Part shown: in pieces, positions 1-6,990 of the stretch
Layout: every line of letters starts with the position of its first letter
Numbering within the stretch: the first letter of the stretch is position 1
Notes under the pieces: generated by a model
The model's database searches: none
What the model was told of the DNA's origin: nothing
Seen by the model: only the letters and a program-made list of their open reading frames with translations
Program-made: the position numbers and the translations under genes
NCBI GenBank assembly: GCA_003168375.1
Contig: PMSI01000002.1
Span: forward strand, 372,001-436,000
Direction of reading: 5' to 3'
DNA: 64,000 bases
Origin: Vulcanimicrobiota bacterium
Lineage (GTDB): Bacteria > Vulcanimicrobiota > Vulcanimicrobiia > Vulcanimicrobiales > Vulcanimicrobiaceae

Positions 1-907
1 GCTTGGCGTCCTCCGCCAGCGGCAGGTCATCGGCGAACGCTCCGAACGCGTCGAGCCGCACCTTGGTCGTCGAGACATCCTTCCACTCAGGATCGCGAAT
101 CGTGAGGCTCACCTCGCCCGCAGGCACGGTATACGACCCCGGAACGCCGTCGCGGACGAGCGCGCGGTAGTGAACGCGGTCGCCGGGCCGGTAGATCGGC
201 CGATCGGTTTGGATGTATCCCGCGTGCTGCGGTATGCCCTGAGCGATCGTGTAGGGCGCGTACGCGAACGCGAGCGTGCCGTCGTCACCGCGCGCAAACA
301 CGAGGTCCGTGCCTTTCGGATCCCCGAAGGCTGCCAAACCGTCGGCGTCCGCGCGCAGCGAGTCGCGGCGTTCGCCGCTCGACGCGTAGCGGTCGAAGGT
401 AACGTCATGGCGGGCGCGCATCGTGCGCAGGTCGAGCGCGTAGGCCGTGAGCGATCCGCCCGTGTCCGCGGTGACGATTCCGACGGTCGTGACGCTGAGC
501 AGTCGCGCCCCGGTGTACTCGCCGCCCTGGCGCAGCCGAAAGGCGTAGAACCCGGGCCGCTGCCGCCCGAAGTTCACCTCATGATTGCCGTCCTTCTGCG
601 ATGCCGCCGCGATGTGCGTCCGCACGGTCGCGATCGCCCGGCGGTCGCGCACGAGCGCGGCGGGCGGGATCTGCGCGTAGGCCCCGTTTTTGACGATCCC
701 GACCACCTCCGCGACGGAGAGCGGGACGAGCGCGGCTTCGACGTCGCTCTCGTATGAGGCAGAGAGGCCGACCCGGACCGGAGCCTCGGGCCGAAACGTG
801 CCCCCGCCCGACGAGAACCAGAAGCGCGTCTGCGCGGCGACCGGCGCCGCGGCGTGGACGCCCGCAAGCAGTGCGAGGATGGCGAGGACCCGGCACAGCG
901 CCTTCAT
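1..907 (-). CDS. Alpha-2-macroglobulin-like protein, N-terminal part (cut by window edge)
   Basis: The reading frame is open from an ATG at 907 to the window edge (about 302 residues), so the C-terminal part is missing. Residues 1-24 look like a signal peptide (hydrophobic run LAILALLAGV). Around residues 220-300 the sequence TDRPIYRPGDRVHYRALVRD, followed by a V-SLTIRDPEW strand and K-RLDAFGAF, is the hallmark of the MG2 domain of bacterial alpha-2-macroglobulins. Family members are large periplasmic or surface protease inhibitors. Whether this one has the thioester (CxEQ) motif lies outside the window. It may be co-transcribed with nothing visible here: a perfect hairpin lies just upstream. 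Confidence 0.72.
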   Translation of the reverse strand, partial: MKALCRVLAILALLAGVHAAAPVAAQTRFWFSSGGGTFRPEAPVRVGLSASYESDVEAALVPLSVAEVVGIVKNGAYAQIPPAALVRDRRAIATVRTHIAAASQKDGNHEVNFGRQRPGFYAFRLRQGGEYTGARLLSVTTVGIVTADTGGSLTAYALDLRTMRARHDVTFDRYASSGERRDSLRADADGLAAFGDPKGTDLVFARGDDGTLAFAYAPYTIAQGIPQHAGYIQTDRPIYRPGDRVHYRALVRDGVPGSYTVPAGEVSLTIRDPEWKDVSTTKVRLDAFGAFADDLPLAEDAK

Positions 908-922
908 ACCCCCTGAACGTTC

Positions 923-952
923 AACGAGGCGGTGATCTCTCACCGCCTCGTT
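923..952 (-). terminator. Hairpin between lipoprotein gene and A2M-like gene
   Basis: A perfect 13-bp stem (923-935 with 940-952, loop TCTC) lies after the stop of the minus-strand lipoprotein gene and before the next minus-strand start. No T-run follows on the minus strand, so it may be a weak terminator or an mRNA-stabilising hairpin. Confidence 0.55.
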
Positions 953-974
953 GGGGTCTGATTCGCGTTACGAC

Positions 975-2321
975 TTAGTGGGGTCGGCGCGAAGCAGACT
1001 GTCCCGCCGTCGAGCCGGGGGTGGGCGTCGGCGTCGGGCTCGGCGTGGGGCTCGCGTTGGGGTTCTTGGTCGGCTCCGTCGACGGTGCAGTCGTCGGCGC
1101 GTGCGTCGGCTCCGGCGAGTGCGACGGGGCCGTCGTCGGCTGGTTCGTCGGCGACGTCGTCGGCGCGCGCGTCGGCTCCGGCGAGTTCGACGGTTCCGAT
1201 GACGGCGCGGTCGTCGGCGCGTGCGTCGGTTCCGGCGAGTGTGACGGCGAGATCGTCGGCGCCCCCGTCGGCGAGTTGATCGGTTGCGGCGTCTCGAACG
1301 GCGTTATGACGCCGATGTGGACGATTGCGCTCGCACCCTTGTCGCCGACGCCGATGATCACACAGCGGCCTTGACCGACCGGGGTGATCGTCCAGGTCGG
1401 GCTGACACCGCTGGTGTTCACGATCCCGGTGCAGTCGCCGTGCAGGGTGAACGCTCCGTTGAAGCCCTGCTGGACGAACATGATCGGCGCGGGTGTCGAG
1501 GCGGTCACGCTGGTGAACTGGAGGTTGCGCGGGGTGACGCCGACCGGCGACGGTTTGCTGTCGGGCGGCGGATTCGAAGGCACCGTCGACGGCACCGGGG
1601 TCGGGGTCGCTGCAGTCGCGGAGACCGCGTACACGGCGAAATAGTAGACCTGGCCGGCGACGAAGCTCAGCGGCTTGCCGTTCGACGCGAACGCGACCTG
1701 CGTTCCGCTCTTGCCGCCGGCGGTCGTCGCGGGCGTGACCGTCGCCGGGCCTTCGAAGCCGGTCTGCCAGCCGGCGGCCGAAAGGAGCGGGTCGATGAAC
1801 GCCAGCCAGTAGGTCACGCCGTTCGTCGGCAGCGTGCCGGGGACGATGAACGTGAAGGCCGGCGCTTGCGGCAGCGTGACGTCGGCGGAGAACTGGAGCC
1901 GCAGGTACGCGATGACGGTGCGTCCCGACGAGGTGTCGCGCAGGCCGCGCACGGACTGGGTCGCCCGTTTGATCCCCAGCGTCGGAAGCGAGGAATCGCC
2001 GGCGCTGGAGTACGTCGAGGAGACCGTCGTGTCGGGCGGGACGCTCGCGCCGGCGGAGATCGACGCGTTCGCCGAAGCTCCGCTGGAGTCGGAGGCGAGC
2101 GGGACGGGGACGCTCGTCGCGCCGGGCGCGGGGCTGGGGATCGAGACCGCGTCGCTGGACGAGAAGGTCCCCGACGGCGCGACGGTCGGGCCGGCCGTCG
2201 GCACGCCGGGCAGCGGGCCGCCCGGAGAGCTCGTCCCTGAGCCGCCGCCTCCGCCTCCGCACGCCGCGAGGATGGCGATGCCGAAAATGGCCCCGCCGAG
2301 AAGCGCTGAAATCCGTTTCAT
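975..2321 (-). CDS. Secreted lipoprotein with PT-rich repeat tail
   Basis: 448 aa. The N-terminus has a lipoprotein signal with lipobox ILAAC (Cys about residue 21) followed by a poly-Gly stretch, so it is probably anchored in a membrane. Residues about 130-250 form a domain (GW-T-FEGPATVT ... YYFAVYA) also found in the lipoprotein encoded at 11133-12737. Residues about 270-345 resemble a bacterial Ig-like fold. The C-terminal 100 residues are degenerate Pro/Thr/Ser repeats of the type SPEPTHAPTTAPS (three to four copies), typical of extended surface linkers. No enzymatic motif is visible; the function is unknown. A perfect palindrome lies directly before the start. Confidence 0.75.
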   Translation of the reverse strand: MKRISALLGGAIFGIAILAACGGGGGGSGTSSPGGPLPGVPTAGPTVAPSGTFSSSDAVSIPSPAPGATSVPVPLASDSSGASANASISAGASVPPDTTVSSTYSSAGDSSLPTLGIKRATQSVRGLRDTSSGRTVIAYLRLQFSADVTLPQAPAFTFIVPGTLPTNGVTYWLAFIDPLLSAAGWQTGFEGPATVTPATTAGGKSGTQVAFASNGKPLSFVAGQVYYFAVYAVSATAATPTPVPSTVPSNPPPDSKPSPVGVTPRNLQFTSVTASTPAPIMFVQQGFNGAFTLHGDCTGIVNTSGVSPTWTITPVGQGRCVIIGVGDKGASAIVHIGVITPFETPQPINSPTGAPTISPSHSPEPTHAPTTAPSSEPSNSPEPTRAPTTSPTNQPTTAPSHSPEPTHAPTTAPSTEPTKNPNASPTPSPTPTPTPGSTAGQSASRRPH

Positions 2322-2330
2322 GCTTCATCC

Positions 2331-2344
2331 ATCGGGTGCCCGAT
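2331..2344. promoter_or_regulatory. Perfect palindrome in lipoprotein 5' region
   Basis: ATCGGG-TG-CCCGAT lies 10 nt before the ATG at 2321 on the minus strand. It could be an operator or a small RNA hairpin near the ribosome site; no binding protein can be assigned. Confidence 0.3.
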
Positions 2345-2413
2345 TAAGAACTTGATAGAATCAGTGCGTGCCGTACGTCACAAAGGTACCGCTACGCAAA
2401 CTCTCCGTGCAGT

Positions 2414-5206
2414 TCAGATCGAGCGTATATTCTGTGCGTGCAACACTCCGTTGACGCGTACACGCAGGTCGACCAGATGGGCGCGCGTGCCGTCGTCGCG
2501 CGCCGCCGAAACCGCGCCGTCGAGACGAGATGAGAGGCGCATCAAGTTGTAGCGCGCGAGCGCTTGTGTCTCACGCGGCAGATCGAGCTGATCGGCGAAC
2601 GCCGCCGGCAGCGCGACGATCTGCATCTGCAGGTCGGCGAAACGCCGCTGCAGCTCGCGATGCGCCGGCGCGATCGAGGTACGGCCGAGATCGTCGTAGA
2701 TCGCGGCGTTGGTCCAACCGAACAGGTCGGCGAGCGTCATTGTCTCGCCCGGTTTGCGCACCTTGAGCTCTTGGTCCGCTATGCGCCCGAGGTTCACCGG
2801 CGAGAACATCTCGGTGATCGCGTCGTCTTGCAGCTCGGCGATCACCTCGCGGATCGGGAAATCACTCCGCCGCACGCCGTTCGCGCCCCAGTGGATCCCG
2901 TACCGCGTCGGCGCGGCCGCGTTGAGCAGCTCGGGCGAGAAACGGAACGCGCGCGACGAGAGCACCCACCGGTCGATCAGGTCGAACGCGCGGCGCTGCT
3001 GCGCGCGCGGCACCGCTTCGAAGGGGAGCGCCGCGCCGGGCTGACCGCGGTGCGCGCGCGAGGTGTAGATCCCGCCGACGTACTTCGCCGCCAGCGCAGC
3101 GTTGTTCAGCTGGTTGCTGAGCACCGTGATCAGCCCCGAGCGCAGGTCCTGGAACGTCCGCGTGTCGCCGGGATAGCGACGCATCAGGTGCGATGCGACG
3201 TCGTCGTCGATGCGGAACTGCTCGTTGACGTAGGCGAGCGGGTCGCTCGATAGATCGAAGCGCTGGATGCGCGGATCGATCGAGATCGCGGTGGCGTCCT
3301 CGTCGGTGCCGTACGCGTGTCCGGGTTCGGTCGAGCGCGCCGCGATGCGCGAGAGCGGGACCGCTTCGTCGACCGACCGGTGCACGTTGGGGAACGTGCG
3401 ATACCCGTACTCGATCGCCCAGTCGTCGTACGTGCCGAGCTTTGTCGGAAAATAGTCCGCTTGGCGCTCCCCGAGCGCCGCGACGTTGGCCGGCGTGTAG
3501 TCCATCACCGATGCCGTCGTGCCGTGCGCGCGCGTGAACGCCGGGTCGTGCAGCTGCGCGTACGTGTACGCGGTCGAGCCCTGGAAGTTGTGGCGCAGCC
3601 CCAGCGTGTGCCCGACCTCGTGCATCACCGTGCTGTAGAGCCACTCCTGCGCGTAGCGCTCGCGATCGGCGGCGGTCGCGCGCGGATTGCGCGCCAGCAG
3701 CAACGAGCCGAGCGCAGCTTGCGCGACGGAGTCCTCTTCGAGCGAGCATTCTTGGCTCTGCTGCACTGCATCGTCGACGCCGCCGGCGGCGAGCACGCGG
3801 TCCCAAAGCGCGTACGCATTGCTCCGGGCGCGCTGCGCCGGCTGCACGCGATCGACGTAGCCGCGTTTGACCGAGCGCAGCGACTCGCCGTCGATCACCA
3901 CCTCGGCCCGAATGATCTGTCCGGTGTTCGGATCGCTCACATGCGGGCTGTACGCGCTGAAGTCGGGCTGATCGCTCGTGATCCAGCGAACGGTCGTGTA
4001 GCGCGCGTCGTCAGGGTCCCAACCGAGCTCCGCCGGCGGGTCCTTCACGACGATCGCGTTCGGATGACCGACCTTCGCGAAGGCGTCGTTCCAGGCCAGG
4101 ATCCCGCGCCGCACCGTTCCGCGGTACTCTTTGGGGATCTCGTTCGTGAGGTAGAACGTGATCGGTCCGTTGTCGAGGTTCCAACGCTCGACGAAGCGCT
4201 CGAACGGCGTCGCGGCGGCGTCGTTCCCGTACCGCTTGCGCGCTGTGATGAAATACCCGACGCGATCGTCGGCGAGTCGCGGCACGAACTTCGGATCGGG
4301 CTCGGGCGGCGCGACGATGCTGTAGTGGACGCCGATCGGAATGCCGCGGCCGTCAGGTACCGTCGGAAGCGCGTTCGGTGGTCCGTTGAACGCCAGGTTG
4401 ACGCTGATCTCGTCGTTGCGCGGAAACGCCTTGGTCGAAAGATAGTACGACTTGGTGGCGTCGACGGAGAACGACGGCCGCGCGATCAGCAGCAGCAATC
4501 CGGGGAGTGACGGCGGCGCGACGCCGCGACCGAGATCCGCTCCGATCCCCTCGAAGTCGGTCAGGAACAGCGAGGGCGCGACCACGACGTGCTTCTTCCC
4601 CGGGTCCTCGGCGACGATCGGGGTCGAGAGGATCACCGAGTTCGCGACGCTGATCGCGAGCGAGTTCGCCGCGGCGCTGCCTTTGTCGGCGACGTAGCGC
4701 GAGTTCGGCGTGATCCACAGCACGCGCTTGCCGACGAGCTTGAAGGTGACCTGGAACGGCTCGTACACGCGGCCCGCGAACGCGCCGCTTCCGACACCGC
4801 GCTCGATCGACGGCAAGATGATGTACGTCTTGTCGAAGTTCTCCGGCCGCAGGTCGAAGTAGAGCTCGTCGTCCTTGCGAACGAGGTCGATGACGCCCGG
4901 CTGGATCGTCGCGGTCTTGGTGAACGTTGCGTACGATTGCATCTGTACGGGCCCGAACGGGAACGGCAGCGTCGAGACCGCCGGCGCCGGAGTGGACGCA
5001 GGACGCGGTCCGGTCGAGGGCTCCGATGGCGGCGCCGGCGCGAGAGTCGGCGCCGGGCCCGGGCTCGGCGCAAGCGTCGAAGCGGCCTGCGGAACCGTCG
5101 TCGCGGCGGGAGCCGGCGCGGCGGAGGTCTGCGCGCCCGCGAGCGAGGCGAGCGACGAGGTACCGAGCAGGAAGGCAAGAGCAGCGACAATCGTACGCCG
5201 AATCAT
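2414..5206 (-). CDS. Zinc-dependent metalloprotease (DUF5117/DUF5118/DUF4953 type)
   Basis: 930 aa from the ATG at 5206, chosen because a signal peptide (RRTIVAALAFLLGTSSLA) starts there and a GAAAGG-like ribosome site precedes it; the open frame continues upstream only as a shadow. A Pro/Ala-rich linker follows (residues about 25-75). The middle part resembles the DUF5118/DUF5117 region. Residues 529-541 carry HEVGHTLGLRHNF, the extended metzincin zinc site HExxHxxGxxH, and SVMDYTP downstream fits a Met-turn. Family members are large secreted or periplasmic proteases of unknown substrate, common in Acidobacteria and Bacteroidetes. The length is typical. It heads a minus-strand run facing other secreted proteins. 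Confidence 0.88.
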   Translation of the reverse strand: MIRRTIVAALAFLLGTSSLASLAGAQTSAAPAPAATTVPQAASTLAPSPGPAPTLAPAPPSEPSTGPRPASTPAPAVSTLPFPFGPVQMQSYATFTKTATIQPGVIDLVRKDDELYFDLRPENFDKTYIILPSIERGVGSGAFAGRVYEPFQVTFKLVGKRVLWITPNSRYVADKGSAAANSLAISVANSVILSTPIVAEDPGKKHVVVAPSLFLTDFEGIGADLGRGVAPPSLPGLLLLIARPSFSVDATKSYYLSTKAFPRNDEISVNLAFNGPPNALPTVPDGRGIPIGVHYSIVAPPEPDPKFVPRLADDRVGYFITARKRYGNDAAATPFERFVERWNLDNGPITFYLTNEIPKEYRGTVRRGILAWNDAFAKVGHPNAIVVKDPPAELGWDPDDARYTTVRWITSDQPDFSAYSPHVSDPNTGQIIRAEVVIDGESLRSVKRGYVDRVQPAQRARSNAYALWDRVLAAGGVDDAVQQSQECSLEEDSVAQAALGSLLLARNPRATAADRERYAQEWLYSTVMHEVGHTLGLRHNFQGSTAYTYAQLHDPAFTRAHGTTASVMDYTPANVAALGERQADYFPTKLGTYDDWAIEYGYRTFPNVHRSVDEAVPLSRIAARSTEPGHAYGTDEDATAISIDPRIQRFDLSSDPLAYVNEQFRIDDDVASHLMRRYPGDTRTFQDLRSGLITVLSNQLNNAALAAKYVGGIYTSRAHRGQPGAALPFEAVPRAQQRRAFDLIDRWVLSSRAFRFSPELLNAAAPTRYGIHWGANGVRRSDFPIREVIAELQDDAITEMFSPVNLGRIADQELKVRKPGETMTLADLFGWTNAAIYDDLGRTSIAPAHRELQRRFADLQMQIVALPAAFADQLDLPRETQALARYNLMRLSSRLDGAVSAARDDGTRAHLVDLRVRVNGVLHAQNIRSI

Positions 5207-5414
5207 CGGTCGCCTTTCGGCTCGCGCGCACACCGCCCCGCTAGCTCCGGTCGCTTTCCTCGTCGCCTCCGGCCGATCCAGTCCTGCCGTCCCAGTCGCT
5301 CGCACCGCCGACGCACTCGCGGCAGAGATCGACGGCCTCCTCATCGCGCTGCTGGGTCCAGAGCGCAGTCGATGAAAGCGCCGGCGGACGAGGCCGAGCC
5401 GGCGTAGAGTCCGA

Positions 5415-6986
5415 TCATTGGCGCAGCGTCCACCGCTGCGCGTTGGAGCTCTGCGTGACGAGCGTCGGCGAGAAACCGCCGATCTCGTCACGCAGCGCCG
5501 AGATCGCGACGGGTGAGCCCAGGAACGCGATCGGGACGTCGCGCAAGAGCAGCGCCTCGATGCGCGAGTACGCGCGCTTGCGCACGGCCTGATCGTACGA
5601 CGCGAGCGCGTCGCGTTGCGCCGCGTCCATCTCCGCACTGCAGTAGAACGAATGGTCGTAGCCGTTCGGCGGGCGCTGGTCGCACAGGAACTGGCCGCTG
5701 TCGTCAGGATCCATCCCGGCGTACCAGCCGTAGAACGCGAGATCGTAGCGCCCGCGGGTGAGGATGCCGCCTTCCGAGGGCGGCGCGTCGAAGACGTTGC
5801 CGAGATACGGATGGATGCGCACCTCGACGCCCAGCGCCGCGAGCTGGCTCTGCAGCGCGACGGCCTCGACGCGATGCGTCTGTAACGACTGAAGGATCGC
5901 CAGGTCGAGCCCGAGCGGGTGCCCCGGACCGTACCCGGCCGACGCGAGCAGCCGGCGCGCGTCGGCGACGTCGTGCCGGATCGGCCGCAGCGTGCGATCC
6001 GCCGCCCACAGCACCGGCGGCAGATCGGCGATCACCGGCGCGTAGAACCCGTGGGTGACGTTGTCGCGGAACGACCTCGCGTCGATCGCTTCGGCAAGCG
6101 CGCGCCGCACGCGCACGTCGGCAGCCGGCCCGCGCCCGTTGTTCATCATCACGCCCCAGTACGCGTTCAGCGGCGAGGTTGCGACGCGCACGTGCGCGAT
6201 CGTGCGCGCTTGCGCGGCGGCGTTGGCCGACATGACGAGAACGCCGTCGAGGTCGCCGCTGCGCAGTCCGACCAGTTGCGTGTTCTCGTCGGCGATGAAG
6301 CGCAGCGTGATGCGCGCAATCGAGGGTTTGCCGTTCCAGTACGAATCGTTCGCCGCGAGCTCCAGGCGATCGCCACGCGACCAGCGGACCGCGCGGTACG
6401 GACCCGTCCCGACCGGCGCGGCGTTGAGCGACGATTGCGTCAGCGGTCCGTCGCCCAGGAGGTGCGCGGGCGCGAGATAGTATGGGGCGTCGCTCTCCGC
6501 GAAGACCGTTCCGACGAACGGCGCGAACGCGCGCTTGAGACGAAAGCGCACGGTGTACGCGTCCGGCGTCTCGACGCGCGCGACCGCGTCGTACCCGTGG
6601 CGCGACTGCACGACGCTGCGCGGATCCATCACCGCCCGGAACGACGCGGTGACGTCGGCGCTCGTGAACTGCGTGCCGTCGTGCCAGCGCACGGCGCGGC
6701 GCAGGTGATACGTCACGGTCAATCCGTCGCGCGAGATGCCGCCGTTCGCCCGCGTCGGCACGACGGCCGCGAGCGCGGGGACCGCGTTTCCGGCACGGTC
6801 GCAGGCGATCAGGGGATCGTAGATCAGCCGCAGGATCTCGTTTTCCCCGATGGACTGGGAGAGCAGCGGCAGCAGGCTGTGCGGCTCGGTGACGATCGCC
6901 AGCCGCAGCGTTCGCTGCGATTGCGGCGCCTGCGTGCACGCCGCGAGAACGGTGAGCGCGATCGCCGCAAGCGCGGTGGAGCGCAG
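5415..6986 (-). CDS. ABC transporter substrate-binding lipoprotein, family 5 (oligopeptide/nickel type)
   Basis: About 523 aa. It has the SBP_bac_5 fold signature: LRLAIVTEPHSLLPLLSQS at the mature N-terminus, TYHLRRAVRWHDGTQFTSADV, and long C-terminal lobes. A lipobox (VLAAC) follows a hydrophobic segment, so it is a membrane-anchored solute receptor, probably for peptides. The start is uncertain: there is no ATG or GTG before the signal sequence. Candidates are CTG at 6986 and ATT at 6995, which overlaps the upstream TAG; TTG at 7109 would run 119 bp into the upstream gene. No permease or ATPase genes lie beside it, so it must use partners elsewhere. Confidence 0.85.
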   Translation of the reverse strand: MRSTALAAIALTVLAACTQAPQSQRTLRLAIVTEPHSLLPLLSQSIGENEILRLIYDPLIACDRAGNAVPALAAVVPTRANGGISRDGLTVTYHLRRAVRWHDGTQFTSADVTASFRAVMDPRSVVQSRHGYDAVARVETPDAYTVRFRLKRAFAPFVGTVFAESDAPYYLAPAHLLGDGPLTQSSLNAAPVGTGPYRAVRWSRGDRLELAANDSYWNGKPSIARITLRFIADENTQLVGLRSGDLDGVLVMSANAAAQARTIAHVRVATSPLNAYWGVMMNNGRGPAADVRVRRALAEAIDARSFRDNVTHGFYAPVIADLPPVLWAADRTLRPIRHDVADARRLLASAGYGPGHPLGLDLAILQSLQTHRVEAVALQSQLAALGVEVRIHPYLGNVFDAPPSEGGILTRGRYDLAFYGWYAGMDPDDSGQFLCDQRPPNGYDHSFYCSAEMDAAQRDALASYDQAVRKRAYSRIEALLLRDVPIAFLGSPVAISALRDEIGGFSPTLVTQSSNAQRWTLRQ

Positions 6987-6990
6987 CGCG

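Noticed and set aside
1021-1290. Tandem DNA repeat or CRISPR-like array in the GTCGGC-rich region
   Set aside because: The repeats are codon-level reflections of the PT-rich protein tail; there are no spaced identical repeats or cas genes.
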